Origin: Flavihumibacter sp. ZG627
Lineage (GTDB): Bacteria > Bacteroidota > Bacteroidia > Chitinophagales > Chitinophagaceae
Reading direction: 5' to 3'
NCBI RefSeq assembly: GCF_000814325.1
Contig: NZ_JPHF01000001.1
Location: forward strand, 186,001-250,000
DNA: 64,000 nt
Positions 8,042 through 17,893 of this stretch are shown piece by piece. The notes under the pieces are model-generated. The model made no database searches. It saw only the letters and a program-made list of their open reading frames with translations, and had not been told where the DNA came from. How positions within the stretch are numbered: the first letter of the stretch is position 1; every line of letters begins with the position of its first letter. Made by a program: the position numbers and the translations under genes.

Positions 8042-11000
8042 ATGAGAAAATTACTGCTTGCGGTAAATCTCTTGCTTTTTCTATGCTTTTCACTCATTGG
8101 TGTGGCACAGGAAAGAAGAGTAACCGGGAAGGTCACCAATGCCAGAGGTGAAGCGGTACCTTCCGCTTCTGTTGTAATCAAAGGAACAAATACTGGAACT
8201 ACAACTGATGAAGGTGGCAACTTTTCAATTTCCGTTCCGGATAATAATACCATTCTTTTGGTATCATACGCCGGATATCTGTCCCAGGAAATAAGAATTG
8301 GCGGAAGCAATATGCTATCCATAAGTCTTCAGGAAGGGGAAGGAATGGAGGAGGTCATCGTTACCGCTTTCGGTGTCAAAAAGGAAAAGCGGGCCCTTGG
8401 ATATTCGGCCCAGGAAATTAAAGGGGGTGACCTGGTAAATATGCGACAACCCAATGTCATCAATGCCATGCAGGGTAAGGTTGCCGGTGTACAGATTAAC
8501 AGTACAGGTGGCGCACCTGGCCAGGGTTCAAGGATCATTATCCGCGGAATAAATTCTCTTGATCCGAATGCCAACAACCAACCCTTGTTTGTAATTGATG
8601 GCGTGGTTATGGACAACAGTACAACTGTATCTTCCAGTAATCAATCCCAGTTACGTGGAATGTCTAACCGAGTGGCGGATATTAATCCTGATGATATAGA
8701 AACTATGTCTGTCTTGAAAGGCGGTGCTGCAACTGCATTGTATGGATCGCTGGGATCTAATGGTGTTGTTGTAATTACAACTAAATCAGCCAGAGCAGGT
8801 ATGATGAGGGTTGGCTTCACATCTTCGTATGGAATAGACGAGGTGAATAAATTCCCTGATGTGCAAAGAACATTCAGCCAGGGTAATAATGGAGTTTACA
8901 ATCCAGTCAGTTTTTGGCCAAGCTGGGGACCTACTACAGAAGCTGCCAAGGCCATTGACCCAACACATCCCGATAAAATTTACCATCATTACAAACAAGG
9001 ATATAAACAGGGCGACCAATTCAGGGCAAGTATCAATATGTCTGGAGGAACCGAAGCTGCATTGCTAAGTTCCTCACTCTCTTATTTCAAACAGTATGGT
9101 ACAATTCCCAACACTGATTATAAAAATATCAGTGCCCGGATAAATGGAAAATTTAAAATCAGTGATAAGCTAAGTTTTAGTCCTTCATTAAATTATATCA
9201 ATTCAGGGGGCTTGAGATATAATGCAGATAGATATAACGAGAGCCTCACCTATTGGTCGCCACGTTGGGATGTAATGGACTATATAAATCCTGACGGCAC
9301 TATGAAAACTTATGGAAACAATAATCCAGTATATGGAACCGCAACAAATCAGCTGCGTGACAATGTAAACCGTATCATAGCCAATGGTTTGGTCAGTTAT
9401 AAGCCACTTAAATGGCTCGCAGTTGATTATCGTTTTGGTATTGATAATTACAGTGACTTCCGGCGCTATACAGCACCCGGTCCAAAAGGTGTTGTAGATG
9501 AGATCGTTTACGAAGACAACGGACTTGGATTTGTTAATGAACAACGTATTGGAAACAGGATCATCAATTCCAATCTTATTGTTTCAGCAAATAATGATTG
9601 GTCTGAAAAGTTTAATACAGTTTTACGTGTAGGCCACGATGTTCAGGATTATAAAAGTCATTCCCTCACAGCAGATGGACAGGAACTTGATATCCCCGAT
9701 CTGCTTACACTCAATAATACCAAATTCAGGACTGCATCCGAAGCACTTAGCCGGAGCAGACTGGTTAGTGTTTTTGGGGATCTCACAATGAGTTGGGATA
9801 ATTATCTGTTCCTCACCGTTACAGCAAGAAATGAATGGACTTCTACCCTTACCATAGGAAACAATTCATTTTTCTACCCCTCTGTGAGTCTTTCTTATGT
9901 GTTCAGTGATATGATAGACCTTCCTTCATGGATAAGTTTTGGAAAGCTGCGTGCCAGTTATGCCGAGATAGGAAAAGGAACTACACCTTACAGAACCAAT
10001 TCTTATTATGGAACAAGTGTTCTTCAGTCAAATGGTCAGGTGCTCTGGACTCGTTCCGATTCAAAGGGCGATGTTAACCTGGCTCCTGAAAGAACAAGGA
10101 CACTGGAATTTGGAACAGACCTGAAATTTCTCAATAACCGAATTGGATTAGAATTTTCCTGGTACAAACTTAATAGTACGGACCAAATCATTCCTGTATC
10201 CGTATCACCCACATCGGGATATACGCAGTTCATCCTGAATTCAGGTGAACTCGAAAACAAAGGGATAGAACTTGGTTTAAGCGCTAATCCTGTTCAAAGC
10301 AGAGATTTTAACTGGGATGTTAATGTGAATTTTTCCCGGAATAGAAATAAAGTGATTTCATTACGAGAAGGACTAACCGAAATAGTAATGGGAAGCCATT
10401 TTGGATATGTCGGTTCCACCGTTACCATGAAGTATGTACCAGGGTATGCAGTGGGTAATCTTTATGGTTCTTCATTGCTTCGTTATTATAGTGATAAAAC
10501 CGACGATAAGAATACACTAGATAAAGATCTTCCCCTGCAAATTGCTACAACCGGAACTAATGCCGGATTCCCTGTTTATGATCCCACCCAACGCATTCTT
10601 GGTAACTCCCAGCCAAAATGGATTGGAGGTATCAGCAACAGTTTCACCTATAAAAACTTTAATCTGAGTTTTCTCTTTGATACACAGCAAGGTCAATTTC
10701 GATATAACCAATTAGAAAATTTTATGGCAGCTTTTGGAATCGCAGATTATACAGAGAACAGGAATGAAACCATAGTATTTAATGGCGTATTGCCTGATGG
10801 GCAACCTAATACCCAGCAAGTTTGGCTTGGCCAGGCTTTAGGACCTGATGGCAGAAACTATGGTGCAGGTTATTATAGAAATATTTATCGTCGCGCTTCT
10901 GAAAATTTTGTACATGACGCATCATGGGTAAGATTGAGAAATCTAAGTTTCACTTACAACTTCTCACGTAGCATACTCGAAAAAACGTTCGTGCAGGGAG

Positions 11001-11164
11001 CTTCTATTTCTCTTACAGGAAACAACCTCTGGTTAATTACTGACTATAATGGATTTGATCCTGAATCATCAAGTTTTAATGCCGGAAGCAATATGGATGG
11101 GTTTAGTGGATTTACTTATCCTGCTACCCGCAGTTATATCATGACATTAAACCTTAACTTCTAA
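8042..11164 (+). CDS. SusC/RagA family TonB-linked outer membrane transporter
   Basis: TonB-dependent channel that imports a bulky ligand captured by its SusD partner across the outer membrane. The 1040-residue product has a signal peptide (about 1-22), a carboxypeptidase-regulatory-like domain (VTGKVTNARGEAVPSASV onwards, residues 28-105), the short MEEVIVTAFGVKKEKR link, a plug domain (about 115-235, with GKVAGVQINSTGG and IRGINSLDPNAN, and the DIETMSVLKGGAATALYG element) and a long barrel ending SYIMTLNLNF. SusD starts 11 bases later. No glycosidase, peptidase or anti-sigma/sigma gene is adjacent, so the substrate cannot be inferred. Confidence 0.95.
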   Translation: MRKLLLAVNLLLFLCFSLIGVAQERRVTGKVTNARGEAVPSASVVIKGTNTGTTTDEGGNFSISVPDNNTILLVSYAGYLSQEIRIGGSNMLSISLQEGEGMEEVIVTAFGVKKEKRALGYSAQEIKGGDLVNMRQPNVINAMQGKVAGVQINSTGGAPGQGSRIIIRGINSLDPNANNQPLFVIDGVVMDNSTTVSSSNQSQLRGMSNRVADINPDDIETMSVLKGGAATALYGSLGSNGVVVITTKSARAGMMRVGFTSSYGIDEVNKFPDVQRTFSQGNNGVYNPVSFWPSWGPTTEAAKAIDPTHPDKIYHHYKQGYKQGDQFRASINMSGGTEAALLSSSLSYFKQYGTIPNTDYKNISARINGKFKISDKLSFSPSLNYINSGGLRYNADRYNESLTYWSPRWDVMDYINPDGTMKTYGNNNPVYGTATNQLRDNVNRIIANGLVSYKPLKWLAVDYRFGIDNYSDFRRYTAPGPKGVVDEIVYEDNGLGFVNEQRIGNRIINSNLIVSANNDWSEKFNTVLRVGHDVQDYKSHSLTADGQELDIPDLLTLNNTKFRTASEALSRSRLVSVFGDLTMSWDNYLFLTVTARNEWTSTLTIGNNSFFYPSVSLSYVFSDMIDLPSWISFGKLRASYAEIGKGTTPYRTNSYYGTSVLQSNGQVLWTRSDSKGDVNLAPERTRTLEFGTDLKFLNNRIGLEFSWYKLNSTDQIIPVSVSPTSGYTQFILNSGELENKGIELGLSANPVQSRDFNWDVNVNFSRNRNKVISLREGLTEIVMGSHFGYVGSTVTMKYVPGYAVGNLYGSSLLRYYSDKTDDKNTLDKDLPLQIATTGTNAGFPVYDPTQRILGNSQPKWIGGISNSFTYKNFNLSFLFDTQQGQFRYNQLENFMAAFGIADYTENRNETIVFNGVLPDGQPNTQQVWLGQALGPDGRNYGAGYYRNIYRRASENFVHDASWVRLRNLSFTYNFSRSILEKTFVQGASISLTGNNLWLITDYNGFDPESSSFNAGSNMDGFSGFTYPATRSYIMTLNLNF

Positions 11165-11175
11165 CCTTGTTTATT

Positions 11176-12585
11176 ATGAAAAGACTAATAAATTTTATGC
11201 TTGTTGCAGGGACTGTAGTTGGGCTCACATCTTGTGAAAAATACCTGGATATTAATAATAACCCAAACCAGGCAACAAGGCCTCCTTTAAATGGACTGCT
11301 TGCAAGGGCAACATTTGATGCGGCATTAAATGTATTCCGTGTATCTAATACCAGTTCTTATTATGTTCAATACCTTGCTTCTCCCAATCCAGGGGGAGCA
11401 ACAGATATTTTCGAGCCAATTGATGCCAGCAGTAGCTGGACTCAACTCTATGATAACCTGAGTGATTCATATGATCTCTACAAAATGGGAGGAGAGCGTG
11501 GCGCAACTGAGTACCAGGGAGTGGCAAGGATTCTGCAGGCCATGGACCTTATTCAGATTCATGACCTATGGGGATCCGCACCTTTTGAACAGGCATTTAC
11601 CGGTGAATTTATTCGCCCGGTTTATGACGATGCGGAATCAATATATGCTACCATACTTAATTATCTTGATGAGGGTGTAGTATTACTTGGACAATCCGGA
11701 TCTACCATTACCCTCCCTACAGATAATTCTGACCTTATTCATCAGGGTAGCGTAGAAAATTGGATCAAAACAGCCCATGCCCTTAAAGCAAGGATGTTAA
11801 ACCGGGTAAGTAAAACGTCGGAGTATAATGCAACAGCAGTTTTGGAAGAAGTTGACGCTGCTTATGAGTCAATAGATGATGATGCTGCAATACTAACATT
11901 TGACATTAGAAACCCATGGGCTGGCGTTGCCTTAAATAATGAGCAACTGGTTCTGGATGGATGGTTGTCAGAGCAGTTTGTGGATGCCATGGATGGAACC
12001 ACATTTGGCGTTATGGATAAACGCATCGATAAGATTGCCACACTCACCAAGTTTGGTGATTATCGCGGCACACCTAATGGAGTGGGTCGGGTTGGTTCGG
12101 GTATTGATGATGAGGAAAGTTATATAAGCAGGCAAGGCTATTACTCAAATGACGAGGCCCCACTTTTTATAATCACCTATGAAGAAGTGCTCTTTATTGA
12201 GGCTGAAGCGGCTTTCAGGTCTGGCGATAAAACAAGGGCATATGCAGCCTACCTTAAGGGCATCCGCACCAACTTTGACAGACTGGGTGTTGCGGCTGCT
12301 GATCGTGATGCTTACATGGCTAGTGATGTGGTGGCAGTTGGAGAAGGTGGCCTAACCCTTCAACGCATCTTTGACGAAAAATATAAAGCCCTTTTTCTTA
12401 GTCCTGAAACATGGAATGATGCCAGACGTTTAAATTATGGTTATACAGATTTTGAAATGCCTGCAAACGCTTCTACCACTACATTCGTTCGCCGTTTAGT
12501 TTATCCGTCTGTAGAAACCAGCAGAAACGGTGCAAACGTGCCTGCAATTGATGATAATACATTAAGGCTTTGGTGGGATCAGTGA
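11176..12585 (+). CDS. SusD/RagB family nutrient-binding outer membrane lipoprotein
   Basis: Surface lipoprotein that lids the SusC channel and binds the ligand. The product of 469 residues begins MKRLINFMLVAGTVVGLTSC, with lipobox L-T-S-C, followed by EKYLDINNNPNQA, the typical SusD opening. The helical core shows LQAMDLIQIHDLWGSAPF and the C-terminal part ends with RRLVYPSVETSRN, a pattern of the SusD-like subfamily often paired with peptide or unknown substrates. The ATG at 11176 is preferred over an upstream in-frame TTG at 11167 because the signal peptide begins there. It is followed by a strong terminator at 12611-12646. Confidence 0.93.
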   Translation: MKRLINFMLVAGTVVGLTSCEKYLDINNNPNQATRPPLNGLLARATFDAALNVFRVSNTSSYYVQYLASPNPGGATDIFEPIDASSSWTQLYDNLSDSYDLYKMGGERGATEYQGVARILQAMDLIQIHDLWGSAPFEQAFTGEFIRPVYDDAESIYATILNYLDEGVVLLGQSGSTITLPTDNSDLIHQGSVENWIKTAHALKARMLNRVSKTSEYNATAVLEEVDAAYESIDDDAAILTFDIRNPWAGVALNNEQLVLDGWLSEQFVDAMDGTTFGVMDKRIDKIATLTKFGDYRGTPNGVGRVGSGIDDEESYISRQGYYSNDEAPLFIITYEEVLFIEAEAAFRSGDKTRAYAAYLKGIRTNFDRLGVAAADRDAYMASDVVAVGEGGLTLQRIFDEKYKALFLSPETWNDARRLNYGYTDFEMPANASTTTFVRRLVYPSVETSRNGANVPAIDDNTLRLWWDQ

Positions 12586-12610
12586 TTTTGGCAACAGAGA
12601 ATTGTGAATT

Positions 12611-12646
12611 TTAAAGGGCCATCCGTTTTTCCGGATGGCCCTTTAA
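12611..12646. terminator. Strong hairpin terminator between susD and a convergent lipoprotein gene
   Basis: TTAAAGGGCCATCCG (12611-12625) pairs perfectly with CGGATGGCCCTTTAA (12632-12646), a 15-pair stem with a 6-base loop. It lies between two convergent genes and could act in both directions. Confidence 0.8.
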
Positions 12647-12668
12647 ATGTTCCATGTTTATGTTATAA

Positions 12669-13049
12669 TTAAAAACCACTGGTACTACAATACCAATCCA
12701 TCTGGTCAATAGCATCCCAGTAGGTCATCCAGTAATCACGTACATCGGCCTGCATAAGTAAACCCTCAGATCTGTTGTAAATGGTTTGGATGCCATAGCG
12801 ATTCAGATCTCCGTATATAACTGACCCCCTTAATGGTGTAAAACCTCCCCATGCTCTCATCAAACTGAAACCATTATACGTTTTAACAATATAATAGTCG
12901 CACTGGAAATCGCTATAAGCAACAATTCCCCTTTCCCGCTGTAACCAGTAAGATTCGTCTATGGGCTGCCTCGGACCGGTATCCTGGCGGCTACAGGCCG
13001 CAAGAAAAAGAACCATGGGCAACACAAAAAGTAAAATCTTTTTCATCAT
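12669..13049 (-). CDS. Small lipoprotein of unknown function
   Basis: A product of 126 residues with a lipoprotein signal peptide, MKKILLFVLPMVLFLAACS (lipobox L-A-A-C). The mature part is rich in Tyr and Trp (for example ESYWLQRERGIVAYSDF and DYWMTYWDAIDQMDWYC) and contains two further cysteines besides the lipid-bearing one (in DFQCDYY and WYCSTSG), which could form a disulfide. I do not recognise the family. It stands alone between the susD terminator and tadA. Two adjacent ATG codons make the start uncertain by one residue. Confidence 0.7.
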   Translation of the reverse strand: MMKKILLFVLPMVLFLAACSRQDTGPRQPIDESYWLQRERGIVAYSDFQCDYYIVKTYNGFSLMRAWGGFTPLRGSVIYGDLNRYGIQTIYNRSEGLLMQADVRDYWMTYWDAIDQMDWYCSTSGF

Positions 13050-13136
13050 CTTTTTTATTATACTGCATAGACTGGAAACGACCCCGAAAGATTGACAAGA
13101 ATTTGTTAAATGAGCGGGTAGCGTAATGTTAAAAAG

Positions 13137-13574
13137 TTAACGACGCATCTCAAAAAAACTCTTCATTAAAGAAGCACATTCCGTAGCCATTACTCCTCTT
13201 TCTATAGTAGCTTTTGGATGAAATGGCCAGTTATTTCCCGTAATCCTTGCATGCCCATTCTTTTCATCAGCAGCACCCCAAACTACCCTTCTTACTTTAC
13301 TCCAATATAATGCTCCGGTACACATCAGGCATGGTTCAACGGTAACATAAAGTGATGCGTCAGGAAGATATTTTGCGCCCAGGTAATTGAAGGCCGATGT
13401 TAAAGCTATCATCTCGGCATGTGCGGTAGGGTCTTTTAGTTGTTCCACCTGGTTGTGCCCCCGGGCAATGATCTTATTATCTATGACAATTACAGCACCC
13501 ACGGGAACTTCACCCTTATCAAAGGCCAGTTGAGCTTCGCGTAATGCTTGTTGCATGTAGTATTCCTCGGTCAT
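13137..13574 (-). CDS. tadA: tRNA adenosine(34) deaminase / nucleoside deaminase
   Basis: Zinc enzyme of the cytidine-deaminase fold that converts adenosine to inosine at the tRNA wobble position. In the 145-residue product the zinc site is His52-Ala-Glu54 (AHAEM) and Cys82, Cys85 (EPCLMCTGA), with Glu54 as proton shuttle. The GEVPVGAVIV and RGHNQVE motifs are also family hallmarks. The ATG at 13574 is preferred; the only in-frame upstream start is a TTG at 13592. Guanine deaminase and related nucleoside deaminases share the core, so tRNA specificity is inferred from length and motif quality. Confidence 0.85.
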   Translation of the reverse strand: MTEEYYMQQALREAQLAFDKGEVPVGAVIVIDNKIIARGHNQVEQLKDPTAHAEMIALTSAFNYLGAKYLPDASLYVTVEPCLMCTGALYWSKVRRVVWGAADEKNGHARITGNNWPFHPKATIERGVMATECASLMKSFFEMRR

Positions 13575-13663
13575 TCCTCCGAAATTAAACAATAAAATTA
13601 CAGCACTGTTATAAGGTATGAAGTGAAATAATTAATGACCTTTTTTTTGTCGTAATTTGAAAT

Positions 13664-15076
13664 ATGCAAATAGCTGCCATTCCGGAAAAAAAGTCCATTG
13701 ACGATGAAATGCTGATTGCTTTAAATGGATTGCGCGCCAATTTCAAGTCGGGTGCAATAAGGTCATATGAATCGCGCCGCAATTCCTTGCTCAACCTGAA
13801 AGCATTATTATTAAAGTATGAAGAGGAATTGTATGCTGCCCTTTATGCTGATCTCCGTAAAAGCAAAGAGGAGGCATGGGTCACGGAGTTGGGGTTTGTT
13901 CTCTCAGAGATTAATCACACATTGGCCAACCTGAAAAAATGGATGCGGCCCAAAAGGGTTTCAACAAACCTCATGAATCTTCCTTCTTCCAGTCATATCT
14001 ATAAAGAACCCTTAGGTGTTGTATTAATTATCGGGCCCTGGAATTATCCATTTCAACTTCTCTTTGGACCGCTTGTGGGTGCTTTGGCAGCGGGTAATGC
14101 CATCGTCCTGAAGCCCAGCGAACATGCTCCGGCTACCATGGCGGTTATGGAAAAATTAATAGCAGACGGTTTTTCTAAAAATGAAATTCTTTATATCGAA
14201 GGTGATGGCTCCATTGTTATTCCATCCATGATGAATAATTTCAGGTTTGACCATGTTTTCTTTACGGGAGGCACAGCAGTAGGAAAGGCAATTTACAGGA
14301 TGGCCGCAGCGCAACTTGTTCCCGTAACACTCGAACTCGGTGGTAAAAGCCCTTGCGTAGTGGAAGCGGATGCCAATATAGAAGTAGCAGCCAGAAGAAT
14401 TGGACTCACTACTTATTCTAATGCCGGCCAAATGTGTATCGCTCCAGATTATATATTAGTACATCATTCCGTGAAGAACAGATTAGTGGAATCTTTAAAG
14501 AAAGTTATAACTGATTTTTTTACTGAAGACCCGGCGGCCTCTTACAACTACGGTAGAATAATAAATGAGAAGCAATTTCAACGAATAAGCTCTTATCTAA
14601 ATCAAGGGCGGGTGATCTTTGGTGGCAAAACAAATCCTGCAGACCTTTACATTGAGCCCACGTTGATGGATGAAGTTTCACTGGATGCCCCCATTATGCA
14701 GGAAGAAATATTCGGCCCTGTGCTACCTGTCATCTCATTTAACACTATGGATGAAGCCATTGAGATAATCTCAAGAAATCCGAACCCGCTTTCATTTTAT
14801 GTATATACTTCCAGTAGAGAGAAAGAAGAGAAATGGATACATGCCTTACCTTTTGGTGGTGGCGCTGTAAACAATAGCAGCTGGCATTTTACCAATCCGG
14901 CACTGCCATTTGGTGGTCGAGGTACAAGTGGGATGGGCGCCTGCCATGGCAAGCATTCTTTCGATTGCTTCACCCACGAAAAAGCAGTACTCAAAACACC
15001 CACATGGTTTGATCCGGCAATGAAATATCCCCCCTTCAAAGGAAAATTGTCGTTGTTTCGAAAATTAATCAGGTAA
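13664..15076 (+). CDS. Aldehyde dehydrogenase family protein (class-3 type)
   Basis: NAD(P)-dependent oxidation of aldehydes to acids. In the 470-residue product the catalytic Cys258 lies in NAGQMCIAPDY and the general base Glu224 in ELGGKSPC; IIGPWNYPFQLLFGPLVGAL and VLKPSEHAP bind the cofactor, and FFTGGTAVGK is the nucleotide-binding turn. The short N-terminus and the CIAPDY signature place it with the class-3/fatty-aldehyde group (compare YwdH, AlkH, CoxABE-type enzymes). The C-terminus FKGKLSLFRKLIR is basic and may touch membrane. Followed 83 bases later by a glutathione peroxidase, so both may handle products of lipid oxidation; that link is inference. Confidence 0.92.
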   Translation: MQIAAIPEKKSIDDEMLIALNGLRANFKSGAIRSYESRRNSLLNLKALLLKYEEELYAALYADLRKSKEEAWVTELGFVLSEINHTLANLKKWMRPKRVSTNLMNLPSSSHIYKEPLGVVLIIGPWNYPFQLLFGPLVGALAAGNAIVLKPSEHAPATMAVMEKLIADGFSKNEILYIEGDGSIVIPSMMNNFRFDHVFFTGGTAVGKAIYRMAAAQLVPVTLELGGKSPCVVEADANIEVAARRIGLTTYSNAGQMCIAPDYILVHHSVKNRLVESLKKVITDFFTEDPAASYNYGRIINEKQFQRISSYLNQGRVIFGGKTNPADLYIEPTLMDEVSLDAPIMQEEIFGPVLPVISFNTMDEAIEIISRNPNPLSFYVYTSSREKEEKWIHALPFGGGAVNNSSWHFTNPALPFGGRGTSGMGACHGKHSFDCFTHEKAVLKTPTWFDPAMKYPPFKGKLSLFRKLIR

Positions 15077-15159
15077 GCATAATACGTAAATATTTATTCG
15101 ATACGATAAACTTGTCCTTAAAAGTATAATTTCTAATAATTATTTCAAAGGGAAATGAA

Positions 15160-15744
15160 ATGAGTGGCAGACAACAAATAATGAAATTGATTTATCCATT
15201 GATAATGAAAGCAGGAAAATTATTTGGTGCCAAATCCGGCATTTTGGAAAATTCAGGAAAACAGCCAGGCAGTTCTCTTTTCTCCATTTCTTATACCGAA
15301 AATAATGGACAGCAGGTATCTCTTGGTTCAATGCAAGGCAAGAAATTGTTAATCGTTAATACTGCTTCTGATTGCGGATATACTGCTCAGTATGAAACGC
15401 TGCAGAAGCTTTATGATAAATATAAAGACAGGCTGGAGATCATTGCCTTTCCTGCAAATGATTTTAAGGAACAGGAAAAGGGTAGCGACGAGGCAATCGC
15501 TCACTTCTGTAAAGTTAATTATGGAATAAGTTTCCCGCTGGCAAAAAAATCAACTGTTATAAAAGGAGATGACCAAAATCCTGTTTTTCGATGGCTGAGT
15601 GATGCAAACTTGAATGGTTGGTGCAACCAGGCCCCTGAGTGGAATTTTTCCAAATACCTCGTAGATGAAAAAGGTATGCTCCTGAGGTATTTCGCCCCAT
15701 CTGTTTCACCAATGGACAAATCTTTAACTGTTATACTCGAATAA
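15160..15744 (+). CDS. Glutathione peroxidase family protein (thiol type)
   Basis: Reduces hydroperoxides using a cysteine instead of selenocysteine. The peroxidatic Cys is in NTASDCGYTAQYE, and a second Cys in IAHFCKVNYGISFP matches the resolving cysteine position of thioredoxin-dependent members, so thioredoxin is a likelier reductant than glutathione. The catalytic Trp and Asn are in EWNFSKYLV. The usual FPCNQF element reads FPANDF. The 194-residue product has about 40 extra residues before the core (starting MSGRQQIMKLIYPLIMKAG); an alternative start at 15181 would trim seven of these. It ends nine bases from convergent dusB. Confidence 0.9.
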   Translation: MSGRQQIMKLIYPLIMKAGKLFGAKSGILENSGKQPGSSLFSISYTENNGQQVSLGSMQGKKLLIVNTASDCGYTAQYETLQKLYDKYKDRLEIIAFPANDFKEQEKGSDEAIAHFCKVNYGISFPLAKKSTVIKGDDQNPVFRWLSDANLNGWCNQAPEWNFSKYLVDEKGMLLRYFAPSVSPMDKSLTVILE

Positions 15745-15753
15745 CCCAAACCC

Positions 15754-16788
15754 TTAGCCGCAATTATAGGCCATATTGTCCATATCAACGGTTCGACGCT
15801 CAAATTGATAGCCTTCATACTGTTTCATTATCTCATCCAGTACATAATCTATTTCTTCAACAGTTTTAACTGTAACAAGCTTAAGGCGGAAATCTTTTAT
15901 GTTAGGCAGTCCTTTAAGATAATTATTGTAATGCCGACGCATTTCATTGATTCCCGGTGTTAAGCCTTTCCACTCCACTGACCTGTGCAGGTGCTTGCGA
16001 ATCACATCCACTCTTTGAACTATATCCGGAGAAGTGAGGTGTTCGCCAGTGGAGAGAAAATGTTTGATTTCCCTGAAGATCCATGGATAGCCAATGGCAG
16101 CTCTGCCTATCATTATCCCGTCAACACCATATCGGTTCTTATATTCCAATGCTTTTTCTGGTGAATCAATATCGCCATTCCCAAATATCGGAATGCTGAT
16201 CCTGGGATTGTTTTTGACGCGGGCTATATGGCTCCAATCTGCATTACCCTTATACAACTGACTACGGGTTCTTCCATGTATTGATAATGCTCTGATACCT
16301 GTATCCTGTAGCCTTTCAGCCACATCATTGATATTAATTGATTCAGCATCCCATCCCAAACGGGTCTTTACCGTTACTGGTAATTTAGTTGATCTTACAC
16401 AGGCTGCCGTCAACTTTACCATCATATCTACATCCTTTAACACGGCGGCACCTGCACCTTTTGTAACCACCTTTTTCACGGGGCAGCCGAAATTGATATC
16501 AAGCAGATCGGGATTAACAGCATCTACAATTTGTGCACTAAGCGCCATTGCTTCCTCGTCGCCGCCAAAAATCTGTATGCCAATCGGACGTTCATAATCA
16601 AATATGTCGAGTTTCTGCCGGCTCTTCATGGCATCTCTGATTAATCCCTCGCTACTGATGAATTCAGTATACATCAGGTCAGCGCCATTATCTTTGCATA
16701 CCGCACGGAAAGGAGGGTCACTAACATCCTCCATAGGTGCAAGCAATAATGGGAACTCAGGTAATGTTATATTTCCTATCTGTATCAA
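15754..16788 (-). CDS. dusB: tRNA-dihydrouridine synthase (DusB type)
   Basis: FMN enzyme that reduces specific uridines in tRNA. The 344-residue product shows APMEDVSDPPFR at the FMN site, the catalytic Cys102 in DINFGCPVKKVV, the KTRLGWD strand, HGRTRSQLYKG and IFGNGDIDSPE with GIMIGRAAIGYPW at the phosphate-binding end. The early DINFGCP/KGAG context and the C-terminal helical domain fit the DusB branch. Transcribed alone on the minus strand, divergent from the CPBP protease gene across 141 bases in which I see no clear feature. Confidence 0.94.
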   Translation of the reverse strand: MIQIGNITLPEFPLLLAPMEDVSDPPFRAVCKDNGADLMYTEFISSEGLIRDAMKSRQKLDIFDYERPIGIQIFGGDEEAMALSAQIVDAVNPDLLDINFGCPVKKVVTKGAGAAVLKDVDMMVKLTAACVRSTKLPVTVKTRLGWDAESININDVAERLQDTGIRALSIHGRTRSQLYKGNADWSHIARVKNNPRISIPIFGNGDIDSPEKALEYKNRYGVDGIMIGRAAIGYPWIFREIKHFLSTGEHLTSPDIVQRVDVIRKHLHRSVEWKGLTPGINEMRRHYNNYLKGLPNIKDFRLKLVTVKTVEEIDYVLDEIMKQYEGYQFERRTVDMDNMAYNCG

Positions 16789-16929
16789 TAGAGTATTTTA
16801 TTATGACTTGTGTTAAGCTGCCGCAGGTGCACTTGCATGGTCACAAAAAAAATGCATCTTGCAGCATGGCTTCCACGGGCAGAACCGCAAATTTACCAAC
16901 TTAAACCGTGATGGCAACATCTGACCAAT

Positions 16930-17883
16930 ATGAATACCTATCTTAAGTATAAACCAGCCTGGTTGCAGTTGTTGGTTTTCGGGAGCCTTTGCTTTGGCAT
17001 TTACCTGGTGTTGGGTTCACTGGTCCAATTGTTTGTAGCCTGGATGCATGATATTTCTGTAAGCGATCTGCAGTCTGTTGACTATGAAAAGCCAGGAGTA
17101 ATTCCGGCGTTGCGATCCCTCCAGGGCTTGCTAACTATAGTTGTATTCCTGATTCCCTCCCTTATTTTTGCCTATCTCAGCCATAATCGCCCACTACAGT
17201 ATATCGGACTTAAAAGGCCCATGCCATCTAATTTTTGGTGGCTTGGCTTACTCTTACTGATAATCGCATTTCCGGCAGCCGCATGGATTAATAAATTAAA
17301 TCAGGACATGCACTTTCCTTCCTTTCTCAAGGATACTGAATCGGCAATGCGCGCAGCGGAAGAAAGTGCCCGGAAACTGATAAAAGCAATGCTTGATATG
17401 AAGGGTCCGGCCGACCTGGCATTAATGCTGTTAATCATTGCCCTTCTGCCTGCAATTGCTGAAGAACTTTTTTTCAGAGGGGTGCTGCAGAGACTTTTTA
17501 TTCAGGTAACAAAAAGTCCATGGATGGGAATCATTATCACAGCCATGTTATTCTCCGCGTTTCATGGTCAATTTCTTGGTTTCTTTACCCGAATGATGCT
17601 GGGAATTCTTCTTGGCGCCTTATATTGGTACAGCGGTAGTATCTTGCCCTCCATCATTGGTCACCTCGTAAATAACGCTATCCAGGTTATCTATGTTTAC
17701 CGTGATAGAACATATATTGACCAGGAACATCCGCTGCCACCAGGGTTTGTTATCTTTAGTTTCGTGGCCATTCTGGCAATACTATGGTATATGCGAAAAA
17801 TATCACACACTCATTATGGAGAAATATATGATACAGATGATGAATTGATATTGCCGGCCAGGCAGGATAACCAAAACGAGTAA
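16930..17883 (+). CDS. CPBP-family intramembrane metalloprotease
   Basis: Membrane-embedded protease of the CAAX/bacteriocin-processing (Abi) family. The 317-residue product has several membrane helices and the three catalytic motifs: Glu178-Glu179 and Arg183 in AEELFFRGVLQR, His212 in SAFHGQFLGF, and His245 with Asn249 in IGHLVNNA. The substrate is unknown; bacterial members act in protein processing, stress and occasionally immunity to bacteriocins. cdsA starts 10 bases downstream on the same strand, so the two are probably co-transcribed. Confidence 0.9.
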   Translation: MNTYLKYKPAWLQLLVFGSLCFGIYLVLGSLVQLFVAWMHDISVSDLQSVDYEKPGVIPALRSLQGLLTIVVFLIPSLIFAYLSHNRPLQYIGLKRPMPSNFWWLGLLLLIIAFPAAAWINKLNQDMHFPSFLKDTESAMRAAEESARKLIKAMLDMKGPADLALMLLIIALLPAIAEELFFRGVLQRLFIQVTKSPWMGIIITAMLFSAFHGQFLGFFTRMMLGILLGALYWYSGSILPSIIGHLVNNAIQVIYVYRDRTYIDQEHPLPPGFVIFSFVAILAILWYMRKISHTHYGEIYDTDDELILPARQDNQNE

Positions 17884-17893
17884 AATAATCTTC

